NCBI GenBank assembly: GCA_900618065.1 | Contig: UYIL01000003.1 | Coordinates: 1,364,001 to 1,428,000 of the forward strand | Direction of reading: 5' to 3' | DNA length: 64,000 bases | DNA from: Streptococcus thermophilus | GTDB taxonomy: Bacteria; Actinomycetota; Actinomycetes; Mycobacteriales; Mycobacteriaceae | Shown here: positions 24,909 through 34,247 of the stretch, one piece after another | Position numbering within the stretch: position 1 is the stretch's first letter | How the letters are laid out: the number at the start of each line of letters is the position of its first letter | Position numbers and translations under genes: made by a program | The notes under the pieces: generated by a model | The model's database searches: none | What the model saw: only the letters and a program-made list of their open reading frames with translations | Told to the model about the DNA's origin: nothing

Positions 24909-27803
24909 TTAGATCCTGTTCTCTTCGGTGACGGTGGGGTCGCGCTCTTCGTCAACGTCTGCGGGGGCAATGTCGAAGGCTTCCGGCGGCGGGCAGGCGC
25001 ACACGAGGTTGCGGTCGCCGTAGGCCTCGTCGATGCGGCGCACCGGCGGGAAGTACTTGTTGGTCAAAAGCGAGTCGACCGGGTAAGCGGCTTCCTGGCG
25101 GCTGAACTGGTAGTTCCAGTCGCCGACGACGACGCTGCGCGCGGTGAACGGCGCGTTGTGGACGACAGAGTCCTCGTAGCCGACCTTGCCGTCGATGATG
25201 TCCTGGATCTCCGCACGGATCGAGCGCATCGTGGTGATGAAACGGTCCAGCTCGGCCAAGTCTTCGGATTCGGTCGGCTCGATCATGAGGGTGCCAGCCA
25301 CTGGGAATGCCAGGGTAGGGGCGTGGAAACCGTAGTCGACAAGGCGCTTGGCCACGTCGGCGGCGGTTACCCCGCACTGGTCGGTCAGCGGGCGGAGGTC
25401 CACGATGCACTCGTGGCCGACTAGGCCGTTGTTGCCGGTGTAGAGCACCGGGAAGGAGTCGTTGAGCTCGTGCGCCACATAGTTGGCGTTGAGGATGGCG
25501 TTGCGGGTAGCGGATGCGAGACCCTCGGCGCCGGACATGGCAATGTATGCCCAGGAAATCGGGAGCACACCCGCGGAACCGTAGGTGGTCGATGCGATAG
25601 GCACACCGGTGCCTTCCGGGGCCTCCTGCGCAGCTTCGGTGCCGCTGACCTGCGGGTCAGACGGCAAGAACGGAGCCAGGTGCTTGCCCACACCGATCGG
25701 GCCGACACCGGGGCCGCCGCCACCGTGCGGGATAGTGAAGGTCTTGTGCAGGTTCAGGTGCGAGCAGTCGCCGCCGAAATCACCCGGGCGGGCCAGGCCG
25801 GTTAGGGCGTTCATGTTCGCACCGTCGATGTAGACCTGGCCGCCAACAGCGTGGACCTTATCCGCGACCTCGGTCACGGTGTCTTCGTATACGCCGTGCG
25901 TGGACGGGTAGGTGATCATGATCGCCGCGACGTGCTCGCCGTACTGCTCGAGCTTCTTGTCCAGGTCCTCAATGTCGATGGAACCGTCATCGGCGGTGGC
26001 GACGACCACCACGCGCAGGTTCGCTAGCGTCGCTGATGCAGCGTTCGTGCCGTGCGCGGACGCCGGGATGAGGCAGATATCGCGTTCGGTGTCGCCGTTG
26101 GCCACGTGGTAGCGGCGCATCGCCAACAGTCCGGCCAGCTCACCAGTCGCACCGGAGTTCGGCTGGACAGACACGGCATCGTAGCCGGTGATTTCGACGA
26201 GCCAGGCATTGAGCTCGTCGATCAGCTCGCGCCAGCCTTCGGTGTACTTGTCCGGCGTGAACGGGTGCACGTTGGCAAAGCCCGGCCACGTGATGGCCTC
26301 AAGCCCGGCGGTCGGGTTGAGCTTCATCGTGCACGAACCCAGCGGGATCATGGTGCGGTCAAGCGCCAGATCCTTGTCGCCGAGTTTGCGGATGTAGCGC
26401 ATCATCATTGTCTCGGAGTGGTGAGTGTTGAACACCTCGTGCTCCAAGTAGCCGGTGGTACGCCGCAGCGCCTCCGGCAGATGGTTCTGCGCATCGGCTG
26501 CCGGCTCGTCGATGATGCCGAAGCCGTTAAGCAGCCCGACAAGATCGGCTTTGTCGGTGTCTTCACCGAAGCTGACACCCACCGTGTCGGCGTCAATCGC
26601 TCGAACAAGGTAACCGTTTTCCGCCAGCGCATCGACAATGCCGTGCGCGCGCCCGGGCACTTTCACCGCGACAGTGTCGAAGAAGTTCTTGTGCGCGAGC
26701 TCCAGGCCCGCATTGCTTATCGACGCAGCAAACCGCCCCGCCCATTCATGCACCTGCTGCGCAATCTTGCGCAGGCCCTCCGGCCCGTGGTACACGGCGT
26801 ACATGGATGCGGTGACCGCCAGCAGCGCCTGGGCGGTGCAGATGTTGGAGGTCGCCTTTTCGCGACGGATGTGCTGCTCACGGGTTTGCAGCGACAGGCG
26901 GTAGGCGGGGAAGCCCTCAGCGTCGACCGAGACACCGACCAGGCGGCCCGGCATCTGGCGCTTGAGTTTGTCAGTGACAGCCATGTAGGCGGCGTGCGGG
27001 CCGCCGTAGAACAGCGGAACACCGAAGCGCTGAGTGGTGCCCACGGCGATGTCCGCACCCATGTCACCCGGGGACTCGAGCAGGAGCAGCGCCAGCGGGT
27101 CGGCGACCACGGTGGCCAGGCCGCCGCGGGAGTGGATCGCCTCGATGACCGGGCGGGGGTCGATGATGTCGCCTTCGGTACCCGGGTAGGCGACGACTAC
27201 GCCCACGAAGTCTTCGCCGACCAGGTTGGAGTCCAAAGCAGTGACCTCGACCTCTAGGTCGAGCGCGCGGGCGCGCTCCGCCCCGACGGCGATCACCTGC
27301 GGGTGCAAGCGGGCATCCACGATGACGCGGCGGCCCTTCTTCACAGCGCGCGACATCAGGCCGATCGCCTCAGCGACGGCGGAGGCTTCACACAGGAGAG
27401 ATGCGTTGGCCATTGGCAAACCGGTGAGATCCTGCACCATCGTCTGGAAGTTCAAAAGCGCCTCGAGGCGGCCCTGGGAAATCTCCGGCTGGTACGGGGT
27501 GTAAGCGGTGTACCAACCGGCATCCTCGATCACACCGCGACGGATCACCGGAGGAGTCACCGTGGAAGAGTACCCCTGGCCGTGGAAAGCGCGCAGCACC
27601 GTGTTCTTTCCGGCTAGTTCGCGCAGGCGGTTCTGTGCTTCCTTCTCGCTCAGCGGCTCGGGCAGGTTAAGAGGCTGTTTGAGCAGGATTCCGGGGGGTG
27701 TTGCAGCGTCAACAAGCTCGGCAATTGAGCCGTAACCGACGCGGTCAAGCATCTGCGCGCGTTCTTCATCAGTCGGGCCGATGTGGCGGGTGATGTAGTC
27801 CAC
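24909..27803 (-). CDS. gcvP: Glycine dehydrogenase (decarboxylating), P protein
   Basis: A 964-residue PLP enzyme that decarboxylates glycine and passes the aminomethyl group to GcvH. It is the fused form holding both halves of the homodimeric P protein in one chain. The N-terminal MDYITRHIGPTDEE, the glycine-rich segments near PHGGGGPGVGPIG, and the PLP lysine in LNLHKTFTIPHGGG are visible. AAGGAG precedes the ATG. It is first of gcvPTH. The short 60-base gap to the upstream gene leaves no room for a glycine riboswitch, so read-through from the dihydroxyacetone kinase gene is possible. Confidence 0.96.
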   Translation of the reverse strand: MDYITRHIGPTDEERAQMLDRVGYGSIAELVDAATPPGILLKQPLNLPEPLSEKEAQNRLRELAGKNTVLRAFHGQGYSSTVTPPVIRRGVIEDAGWYTAYTPYQPEISQGRLEALLNFQTMVQDLTGLPMANASLLCEASAVAEAIGLMSRAVKKGRRVIVDARLHPQVIAVGAERARALDLEVEVTALDSNLVGEDFVGVVVAYPGTEGDIIDPRPVIEAIHSRGGLATVVADPLALLLLESPGDMGADIAVGTTQRFGVPLFYGGPHAAYMAVTDKLKRQMPGRLVGVSVDAEGFPAYRLSLQTREQHIRREKATSNICTAQALLAVTASMYAVYHGPEGLRKIAQQVHEWAGRFAASISNAGLELAHKNFFDTVAVKVPGRAHGIVDALAENGYLVRAIDADTVGVSFGEDTDKADLVGLLNGFGIIDEPAADAQNHLPEALRRTTGYLEHEVFNTHHSETMMMRYIRKLGDKDLALDRTMIPLGSCTMKLNPTAGLEAITWPGFANVHPFTPDKYTEGWRELIDELNAWLVEITGYDAVSVQPNSGATGELAGLLAMRRYHVANGDTERDICLIPASAHGTNAASATLANLRVVVVATADDGSIDIEDLDKKLEQYGEHVAAIMITYPSTHGVYEDTVTEVADKVHAVGGQVYIDGANMNALTGLARPGDFGGDCSHLNLHKTFTIPHGGGGPGVGPIGVGKHLAPFLPSDPQVSGTEAAQEAPEGTGVPIASTTYGSAGVLPISWAYIAMSGAEGLASATRNAILNANYVAHELNDSFPVLYTGNNGLVGHECIVDLRPLTDQCGVTAADVAKRLVDYGFHAPTLAFPVAGTLMIEPTESEDLAELDRFITTMRSIRAEIQDIIDGKVGYEDSVVHNAPFTARSVVVGDWNYQFSRQEAAYPVDSLLTNKYFPPVRRIDEAYGDRNLVCACPPPEAFDIAPADVDEERDPTVTEENRI

Positions 27804-27863
27804 GGTTCTCCTTTAGTTTCGGGGGTGATTCAGTTGGTCTCCCGCAAGTGTAAGGCAGGGCTT

Positions 27864-29621
27864 TTAGAACTCGTCCACAGCCGCTTCGCCGAAGAGCCAC
27901 GTGACAGCGATAGCGCCGGGGTCTGGCACATCCGAGGCAGATTCACCCAGGTAGGAAGCGCGCCCTTTCTTCGCTGCCATACCGCGGGTCGACTTTGCAC
28001 CCTCGACTGCAGGCTCGAAGGTTTGCTCCAGAACCTCATCGATGGATTCGGCGTTGGTGATGCCGGAGGCGGCCTTGGCGGCGGGGGCCAAAGCGTCGAT
28101 AAGCGTGTTGTCTCCCTCCTTAGCGCCACCGAGCTCGGTAATCGCGTCGACACCATTGCTCAGGCCTTTGGCCAGCGTCTTGGCGAAGGCTTCCGCGTCC
28201 GCATCGCGCGAGTCCACACTGGTCTCCGCGAAGGCGTCGCTCATCTCGCGGAAGAATGTGCCAAGGACCGCGCCCGAAGTGCCGCCGGCGCGCACGAGCA
28301 TCCGGTGGGCAAAGAACTCCAAAGCTTGCTCGTCGGAGCATTTCAGCGGGGTACTGATGTCACCGAAGGCTGCCTCCATGTTCTGGCCGAAGTCGCCGTC
28401 GCCGGCGATGCGGTCCAGCTCGGTCAGGTCGTCGAACGCGCTGGAGAGCCGCTCAACGAAAGCGCTGAGCCACTTATTCTTCTTGCCGCTGACGGGCTGC
28501 TCAAAGTCATCCTCCATCGCGGCGAGAGTGAACTTCGGGTTGACCGCGGCGGCAGGCCAGGCAGGGGCGGATGTCTCAGCGTCAAGAAGTTCCAGCATTT
28601 CGCGGTTGACCTTCGTCAGCGTCAGCGAAACGCCGGCCATGTTCAGCGAGGTCACCAGCGAGCCGCGGTAACCACGCTTGACCTTGATGCCCTTTTCCTC
28701 GAGCTGCTTGCAAGCTTCACCGAAGACAAGGTCCAGCTCCAGCTCGCTCGTGCCACCCAAGCCGTTGACCAGCAGGACAACGTCTGTGTTCTCCTTGACC
28801 AAGACATCGGCTTTGTTGAGTGAGGTGATAATGCCGTCAAGCAGCTCCTCAACGAGGTTCGCCGCCGTCGGTTTCTTCACACCCGTTTTTTGCTTGCGGC
28901 GCTCCACCCCCGGCTCACCGTGGATACCCACGCCGATCTCGATTTCTTTCTCCTCCAAGTCGAAGGTTTGCCGGTCACTGGTGGGCAGATGGCCTGCCTG
29001 AAGCGCTACCGCCATGCTGCGGGACTGATCAGCGGTCTTCTGCCCCCACTTGACCACGTCCTCCAACTTGTCGCCGCGGGCGGCAGATGCACCGGCGATC
29101 TTCTCCACGATGATGGTAGCCCCCGTGCCGCGGCGACCCGGGGAATCATCGTTGTCGATCTCGGTGGCGACATCATCGGCCACGATGATCTGGCCGACTT
29201 CACCCTCCACAGTGTTCGCAGCGACAGTGAAGTTCATGACATCACCGGTGTAATTCTTCACCACGTGAACCACGCCCTTGCCGCGGTCAGCCCACTCCGT
29301 GGCGGCAATGACCTGAACAGCATTCGGGGAGGTGAACAGCAGGCCCGGGCAGGCCGCGTCCAGCATGCCTTCACCAATGAAACCGGCGTGCATTGGCTCG
29401 TGGCCGGAACCGCCACCGGAGATCACAGCGACATTACCGCGCTGGTTGTTCTCCTCCTGCGTGCGTTTGCGGCCGATGAACCCTTCACTGTGCCATTCCG
29501 CGTCCGGGTGGGCGGCAACCAGTCCGCCGATCGCCTCCTCGATGAAATCCGCGGACTCGTTCCGGAAGGATTTGAAGGTTTCGATGTTCTTCTTTTTCGC
29601 GCTGTCCTGTGCCTTTCGCAT
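27864..29621 (-). CDS. Single-chain ATP-dependent dihydroxyacetone kinase (DhaK-DhaL fusion)
   Basis: A 585-residue kinase that phosphorylates dihydroxyacetone to dihydroxyacetone phosphate. Residues 1-335 form the K domain: GGGSGHEPMHAGF (His74) and the substrate-binding His234 in GVGIHGEPGV. The C-terminal L domain has IAGDGDFGQNM (Mg-ATP aspartates) and RAGGTSGAVLGTFF. This is the Citrobacter-type, ATP-using form, not the PTS-coupled one. The ATG of MRKAQDSAKK is taken although GGAGG sits only one base before it. It runs in the same direction as gcvP, 60 bases away, without a clear terminator between. Confidence 0.92.
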   Translation of the reverse strand: MRKAQDSAKKKNIETFKSFRNESADFIEEAIGGLVAAHPDAEWHSEGFIGRKRTQEENNQRGNVAVISGGGSGHEPMHAGFIGEGMLDAACPGLLFTSPNAVQVIAATEWADRGKGVVHVVKNYTGDVMNFTVAANTVEGEVGQIIVADDVATEIDNDDSPGRRGTGATIIVEKIAGASAARGDKLEDVVKWGQKTADQSRSMAVALQAGHLPTSDRQTFDLEEKEIEIGVGIHGEPGVERRKQKTGVKKPTAANLVEELLDGIITSLNKADVLVKENTDVVLLVNGLGGTSELELDLVFGEACKQLEEKGIKVKRGYRGSLVTSLNMAGVSLTLTKVNREMLELLDAETSAPAWPAAAVNPKFTLAAMEDDFEQPVSGKKNKWLSAFVERLSSAFDDLTELDRIAGDGDFGQNMEAAFGDISTPLKCSDEQALEFFAHRMLVRAGGTSGAVLGTFFREMSDAFAETSVDSRDADAEAFAKTLAKGLSNGVDAITELGGAKEGDNTLIDALAPAAKAASGITNAESIDEVLEQTFEPAVEGAKSTRGMAAKKGRASYLGESASDVPDPGAIAVTWLFGEAAVDEF

Positions 29622-29720
29622 ACCTCCAGTGTAGAGGGATTGGGAAGTGCGCGTGCCTGGATCATGACCCACTCATGGCTTCCCTAACCGAAGAATCCAT
29701 TGGGGCTAGCAACGCCGAAA

Positions 29721-29748
29721 CCCGGCCCCAGCCGAAGCTGGGACCGGG
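29721..29748 (-). terminator. Terminator downstream of aceF
   Basis: CCCGGCCCCAGC and GCTGGGACCGGG pair at 11 of 12 positions around a CGAA tetraloop, 24 bases beyond the aceF stop. A short T-run (TTTCGGCGTT) follows leftward. Confidence 0.75.
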
Positions 29749-29772
29749 CGCGATGGAAGGCAGAAGGGGGGA

Positions 29773-32031
29773 CTAGATGTCCAAGTCGCCCTCAAAGTCA
29801 CCGGCCTCAATGCGGTCCACGATGGTGGAGACGAAGCGGCCTGCATCAGCACCGTCGACCAGCTGGTGGTCGTAGGTGAACGGCAGGAAGCACATCTGGC
29901 GGATCGCGATCGAGTCGATGCCGTCCTCGGTGACGATGACCGGGCGCTTCTGGATCGCTGCGGTGCCCAGGATGCCGGCCTGTGGCGGGGTGAGGATCGG
30001 GGTATCCAGCAAAGCGCCCTCAGAACCGATGTTGGACACCGTGAAGGTTGCCCCGGACAGGTCGTCCGGGCGCAGCTTCTTGTTGCGAGCGCGCTCAGCG
30101 AGGTCAGCCACACCCTTAGCGATGTCAGCCAGGGTCATGTCCTGAGCCTCCTTCAGCACCGGCACAAGCAGGCCCTGAGGGGTGTCCACAGCAACACCGA
30201 TGTTAACGCTGTCGTGGTAAGTGATTTCCTTGGTCTCCGCGTTGTAGGACGCGTTGACGTTCGGGTGGGAGACCAAGGCCTCAGCTGCAGCCTTGATGAA
30301 GAAGTGCAGGTACGTGATGTTCACACCGTGCTTATCGATGAAGGCCGGCTTCGCAGCCTTACGCAGCTCTGCCACGCGTGTGACATCGGCTTCCTGAACG
30401 TGGGTGAGCTGCGCGGTGGTCTGCAGGGACTCGACCATCTTCGCGGCCGTGATCTCGCGGATGCGGTTGACCTTCTGGGTTGTTCCGATCAGCTCCGCCT
30501 TGGCCGGGTCCACAGACTTGGTGGACCAACGGGAACGGGAATCCTGCTGTTCCTCGGAGGAAGCAGCCTCAGTGCCCTCGGCGCCAGCGTTTGCATCTGC
30601 GTTGCCCTCAGCAGCTGCCAGGACATCCTGCTTGCGGATGCGGCCGCCGACACCGGTGCCCTCGACGGAGTTGAGGTCCACACCATGCTTGTCCGCCAGC
30701 TTGCGTACCAGAGGGGTCACGTATGGGACTTTGCCGCCGTTGTCGACCTTCGCAGAGGTGTTGGTGGATTGTGCCGAGTCGCCGGCTGGTTCCTCGTCCT
30801 TCTTCGGAGCCTCGGACTTCGGCTCCTCGTTCTCGGCCGCCTGCTTTTCTTCCTTGACCTCCGGTTCGGCGGGTTTCTCTTCCGCAGCAGGGGCCTCGGA
30901 AGCAGTTTCGTCCGCCTTGTCGGACTCGTCGGAGTCATCGGCATCGGAAGCATCGGAGTCGTCTGCAGCAGCCTCAGCGTCACCGACGCGGGCGATGACC
31001 TCGCCCACCTCAACAGTGTCATCCTCCTCGGCGAGGATCTCCAGCAACGTGCCCTCGACCGGGGACGGGATCTCGGTGTCGACCTTGTCGGTGGAGACCT
31101 CGAGCAGCGGCTCGTCGACCTCGACCATGTCACCGACGGATTTCAACCAAGTGGTGATGGTGCCCTCGGTGACAGACTCGCCCAGTTCCGGCATCTCCAC
31201 GTCCGTGGACTCGCCGGAACCCTTCTTGTTCGTGGGGGATTTGCTCTCGGCATCCTTCTTCGGGGCCTCAGCCGGGTTGTCGCCTTCTCCGTCTGCTGAG
31301 TTGTCAGCGTCGACCTCTTCCTCGGCGTCAGCGACATCGTCCTCGCCGCGGTTAGTCTGCTCCGGCTGGTCGGAGTCGACCTCGCCGTCGCTGTCGTCGG
31401 CAGTGCCAGCAGCGTCGGCATCACCGACGCGTGCAATGACCTCCCCGACCTCGACGGTGTCATCTTCCTCGGCCAGGATCTCAACCAGGGTGCCGGCAAC
31501 CGGGGAGGGGATCTCGGTGTCGACCTTGTCGGTGGAGACCTCAAGCAGTGGCTCATCGACCTCGACTTCGTCGCCGACTTCCTTCAGCCAGGTGGTGATG
31601 GTGCCTTCGGTGACGGACTCACCCAGCTCAGGCATCTCCACGTTGGTCGCATTGCCCGAGCCGCCGGACTTCTTCGGCGCGGACTCAGACTTCGCCGGTT
31701 GCTCCTCCTGTGCGCCTTCGTCTTCTGCCTCTGCGGAGTCCTCGGAACCGGCCGCGGCAGAATCCGAGCCAGAGTCGCCCGACGGCTCCTCACCCTCGTC
31801 GCCAACGACGGCGATGACCTCGCCGACCTCGACAGTGTCGTCTTCCTCAGCTTTGATCTCCAGCAGCACGCCAGCCACTGGGGACGGGATCTCAGTGTCG
31901 ACCTTGTCGGTGGAGACCTCGAGCAACGGCTCGTCGACCTCGACGGTGTCGCCGACCTCCTTGAGCCACGTCGTGATGGTGCCTTCGGTGACCGATTCGC
32001 CCAGCTCGGGCATCTCTACAGAGTGAGCCAT
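29773..32031 (-). CDS. aceF: Dihydrolipoamide acetyltransferase, E2 of pyruvate dehydrogenase
   Basis: A 752-residue E2 protein of the corynebacterial AceF type. Three nearly identical lipoyl domains start at residues about 5, 131 and 278, with lipoylated lysines in the DKVDT motifs (Lys43, Lys169, Lys316). They are joined by long acidic linkers rich in Asp, Glu, Ser and Ala. The peripheral subunit-binding domain is at about 435-472 (VPYVTPLVRKLADKHGVDL, IRKQDVL). The acetyltransferase domain follows, with catalytic His722 and Asp726 in DHQLVDGADAG. It is longer than the roughly 675-residue Corynebacterium glutamicum homologue, mainly through the linkers. Lipoylation depends on LipB/LipA encoded nearby. 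Confidence 0.94.
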   Translation of the reverse strand: MAHSVEMPELGESVTEGTITTWLKEVGDTVEVDEPLLEVSTDKVDTEIPSPVAGVLLEIKAEEDDTVEVGEVIAVVGDEGEEPSGDSGSDSAAAGSEDSAEAEDEGAQEEQPAKSESAPKKSGGSGNATNVEMPELGESVTEGTITTWLKEVGDEVEVDEPLLEVSTDKVDTEIPSPVAGTLVEILAEEDDTVEVGEVIARVGDADAAGTADDSDGEVDSDQPEQTNRGEDDVADAEEEVDADNSADGEGDNPAEAPKKDAESKSPTNKKGSGESTDVEMPELGESVTEGTITTWLKSVGDMVEVDEPLLEVSTDKVDTEIPSPVEGTLLEILAEEDDTVEVGEVIARVGDAEAAADDSDASDADDSDESDKADETASEAPAAEEKPAEPEVKEEKQAAENEEPKSEAPKKDEEPAGDSAQSTNTSAKVDNGGKVPYVTPLVRKLADKHGVDLNSVEGTGVGGRIRKQDVLAAAEGNADANAGAEGTEAASSEEQQDSRSRWSTKSVDPAKAELIGTTQKVNRIREITAAKMVESLQTTAQLTHVQEADVTRVAELRKAAKPAFIDKHGVNITYLHFFIKAAAEALVSHPNVNASYNAETKEITYHDSVNIGVAVDTPQGLLVPVLKEAQDMTLADIAKGVADLAERARNKKLRPDDLSGATFTVSNIGSEGALLDTPILTPPQAGILGTAAIQKRPVIVTEDGIDSIAIRQMCFLPFTYDHQLVDGADAGRFVSTIVDRIEAGDFEGDLDI
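30997..32019 (-). repeat. Three lipoyl-domain repeats within aceF
   Basis: About 204-base units at 31816-32019, 31438-31641 and 30997-31200 encode almost the same 68 residues each (VEMPELGESVTEGTIT to EVGEVIA). The high DNA similarity could allow recombination that changes domain number. Confidence 0.85.
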
Positions 32032-32152
32032 GGTTGTGTGAGTCTCCTATTAGAGTTTGCAGACGTTTATCCGTTCCCAGAGTACTAGCTTCCCCGACAT
32101 CGCGTCCGCAAGTGCTTTTTCCTCCCTTTACGGGGGTGCAATCGAGGATGTT

Positions 32153-32158
32153 TAAGAT
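32153..32158 (+). promoter_or_regulatory. Probable -10 box of leaderless gene at 32166
   Basis: TAAGAT is exactly 7 bases before the GTG at 32166, matching the leaderless pattern. It also decides the start: the in-frame ATG at 32148 would lie upstream of the -10. Confidence 0.5.
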
Positions 32159-32165
32159 ATTGTGC

Positions 32166-32561
32166 GTGTTCAATCTTTTCGGCTCACGCAAGAAGACGTC
32201 CCCGTTCAAGCCGCCGCGCGGCCCAGGGGACACTGTGCGGCCGGAAGACGCCCAGTATCTCAAGCAGTGGTCGGCGCAGCGCGGCTTCATCGAGGGCTTT
32301 GTTGAGCCGGAGACGATGGTCAACGAAATGTCTGTCGTGCTCGTAGCGGAAAACGGCGAGTACACGCGCCGCAACATTGGCGGTCCGAAGGGCATCGACG
32401 CAGTGAGTAAGTTGCTCGGCATTTCGCTTTACGACGTCGAGGAAACCGGTTACCCGGACCGCATGCGTAAACGGATGGAGCAGGAGCGGATCCTGCGCAA
32501 GCGCGCCGAACAGAAAGAACGCCGCGCCAAGTTCGAGCGCGGGGAAGATCCTAACGTCTAA
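32166..32561 (+). CDS. Conserved hypothetical protein, 131 aa
   Basis: The chosen GTG start gives MFNLFGSRKKTSPFK; an ATG at 32148 adds six hydrophobic residues (MFKILC). The body includes YLKQWSAQRGFIEGFVEP, a beta-rich stretch (NEMSVVLVAENGEYTRRNIGG) and a basic helical C-terminus rich in Arg, Lys and Glu (RMRKRMEQERILRKRAEQKERR). That tail suggests nucleic-acid or ribosome contact, but no known domain is recognised. It is divergent from aceF and ends inside a shared terminator hairpin. Confidence 0.8.
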   Translation: MFNLFGSRKKTSPFKPPRGPGDTVRPEDAQYLKQWSAQRGFIEGFVEPETMVNEMSVVLVAENGEYTRRNIGGPKGIDAVSKLLGISLYDVEETGYPDRMRKRMEQERILRKRAEQKERRAKFERGEDPNV

Positions 32562-32584
32562 GCGCCGGAGCGCTTAGACGTTAG
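32551..32584. terminator. Bidirectional terminator overlapping a stop codon
   Basis: CTAACGTCTAAGCGC, loop CGGA, then its exact complement: a 15-bp perfect stem. The stop codon of the 131-aa gene lies within the left arm, and the pepA stop is 8 bases beyond the right arm, so one hairpin serves both convergent genes. Confidence 0.85.
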
Positions 32585-32591
32585 GAGGGGA

Positions 32592-34148
32592 TTAAAGGAG
32601 TCCGCGAATCGTCTCCACGATGGTGCGCACCGGCACACCAGTTGCCCGGGCAGGAATGAAACCGTAGGGGCCACCGGTGTTCCAGGCGGGTGAGGCGACA
32701 TCGATGTGTGCCCAAGGGATCTCTTCCCCATCGGCGGTTTCACCGACGAACTTGGCCAGGTAGGTGGCGGCGAATTCCATTCCTCCGAACCGGTCGGAGT
32801 TCGCGTTTTTGATGTCTGCCACCTTGGAGGCGATTTCCTCGTCATGCTCTTCCAGCATCGGCATCGCCCAGCCGGGTTCGTCAATCTCGCGGGCGGTATT
32901 GGCGATCTGGTCGCGCAGTTGGTCCGACCCCATGACGCCGAAGGTGCGCTTGCCCAGCGCCACCATCTGCGCGCCGGTCAAGGTCGACGTTTCAATGAGG
33001 TAGTCGGGGTGGTCCTCGCAAGCGCGGGCGATTGCGTCGGCAAGCACGAGACGCCCCTCAGCGTCAGTGTTGATCACTTCGCTGGTGATGCCGCCGTAGT
33101 GCGTGATCACGTCGCCAGGGCGTTGGGCGGTGCCGGAGGGCATGTTCTCGGCCAGGGGCAGCCATGCGTCGATACGCACAGGCAATTCGAGTGCCGCGAT
33201 CACGGAAGTCGCTGCGAGTACAGCCGCGGAGCCGCCCATGTCCATGACCATCTGCTCCATGCCGGAGGCGGGCTTGATGGAAATGCCGCCGGTGTCGAAG
33301 GTGATGCCTTTACCGACGAGTGCAACGGACCTGTCCGCGTTGCCCGGCGCCCACATCAGGTGGACCAGGCGCGGTGGACGCTCCGACCCTTGGCCGACCG
33401 CTGTGATCCCGCCGAAACCCTGTTCTTGGAGCTGATCGTGGTCGAGTACCTCCACAGTGAGACCACTTTGAGCGGCGACAGCAGTGGCGATGTCAGCGTA
33501 GTTGGCGGGGTAGAGCAGGTTCGACGGCGTGTTCACCAGGTCACGGGCGAGGGCGACCGCGTTGGCAACGGTGACGGCGGCATCGAACTGGTCACGGTCG
33601 GCCTCATCGCCGATGACAGTGACCAAGGGTCGCCGCGCCGGGGTGTCGCTGTACCCCTCGACCTCGGCAGTTTTCTCTCCTTCGGCGGTGTCCGGGGTGG
33701 CCTTCTCTGCGCTCTTGAGGCCGTTGTAGGCGTAGCCGCCGAGAAGCAGCCCCTCCACAGTCGCGCGGATGCCGTAGCTGCCCAGAACGACTGCGTTCGT
33801 GGAGTCCTTCAGCGCCCGCGCAGCCGCACCCATCGCGCGGCGCAGAGCGGTTTCGTCCAACCCGTCCTCACCAACACCGACGGCAACGTAGAGCACACCG
33901 TCGCTCACGAGCTTCGTGATTTCCCCCAACTTGCCCGTCGCCCCGAGGGACTCGAGCTGACGGTAAACCTCAGCACTGGTCAGAGGTGACGTAGGCATCG
34001 CCAGCTCCCCATCCTCCTGCAGGACGGGGATGATCCTCGTGTTTGCTGACTCGGCACTGGCAATGTCGGCTGCGAACTCCAGCTGCGGCATGGTGCCGTG
34101 CGCCGGTAGCAGATCGGTGAAGTGGGGAAGTTTCGCATGAGTGGACAT
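32592..34148 (-). CDS. pepA: Leucyl aminopeptidase (M17 family)
   Basis: A 518-residue zinc/manganese aminopeptidase that removes N-terminal residues from peptides in the cytoplasm. The ATG giving MSTHAKLPHF is taken; the long frame upstream is not protein-like. The C-terminal catalytic domain shows VGKGITFDTGGISIKP (metal-binding lysine and aspartate), MDMGGSAAV and the family signature NTDAEGRLVLADA. An N-terminal macro-like domain occupies the first 190 residues, with an inserted acidic loop (SAEKATPDTAEGEKTAEVEG). It is divergent from ilvE. Confidence 0.94.
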   Translation of the reverse strand: MSTHAKLPHFTDLLPAHGTMPQLEFAADIASAESANTRIIPVLQEDGELAMPTSPLTSAEVYRQLESLGATGKLGEITKLVSDGVLYVAVGVGEDGLDETALRRAMGAAARALKDSTNAVVLGSYGIRATVEGLLLGGYAYNGLKSAEKATPDTAEGEKTAEVEGYSDTPARRPLVTVIGDEADRDQFDAAVTVANAVALARDLVNTPSNLLYPANYADIATAVAAQSGLTVEVLDHDQLQEQGFGGITAVGQGSERPPRLVHLMWAPGNADRSVALVGKGITFDTGGISIKPASGMEQMVMDMGGSAAVLAATSVIAALELPVRIDAWLPLAENMPSGTAQRPGDVITHYGGITSEVINTDAEGRLVLADAIARACEDHPDYLIETSTLTGAQMVALGKRTFGVMGSDQLRDQIANTAREIDEPGWAMPMLEEHDEEIASKVADIKNANSDRFGGMEFAATYLAKFVGETADGEEIPWAHIDVASPAWNTGGPYGFIPARATGVPVRTIVETIRGLL

Positions 34149-34234
34149 GCCAGCGATCCTACTGGCCGCGCAGACTACGGATAACCCCCGGTCTGGACTA
34201 TGGCAGCGCGGTCGGGGGCGGTCGGGGGCGGGAG

Positions 34235-34240
34235 TATGAT
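34235..34240 (+). promoter_or_regulatory. Probable -10 box of leaderless ilvE
   Basis: TATGAT is exactly 7 bases before the ATG at 34248. A tandem GCGGTCGGGG repeat lies just upstream (34207-34231). The spacing argues against the in-frame ATG at 34236, which is inside the hexamer. Confidence 0.5.
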
Positions 34241-34247
34241 TTCGGGT

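Noticed and set aside
23913..25424. 503-codon plus-strand ORF across gcvT and the gcvP 3' end
   Set aside because: It spans two real genes on the other strand and mirrors their codon bias; no recognisable domain.
27804..27863. Glycine riboswitch before gcvP
   Set aside because: Only 60 bases separate gcvP from the upstream gene and no tandem aptamer sequence is present.
29706..30113. Possible separate gene at the 3' end of aceF
   Set aside because: It is a Ser/Arg-rich alternative frame of the AceF catalytic domain.
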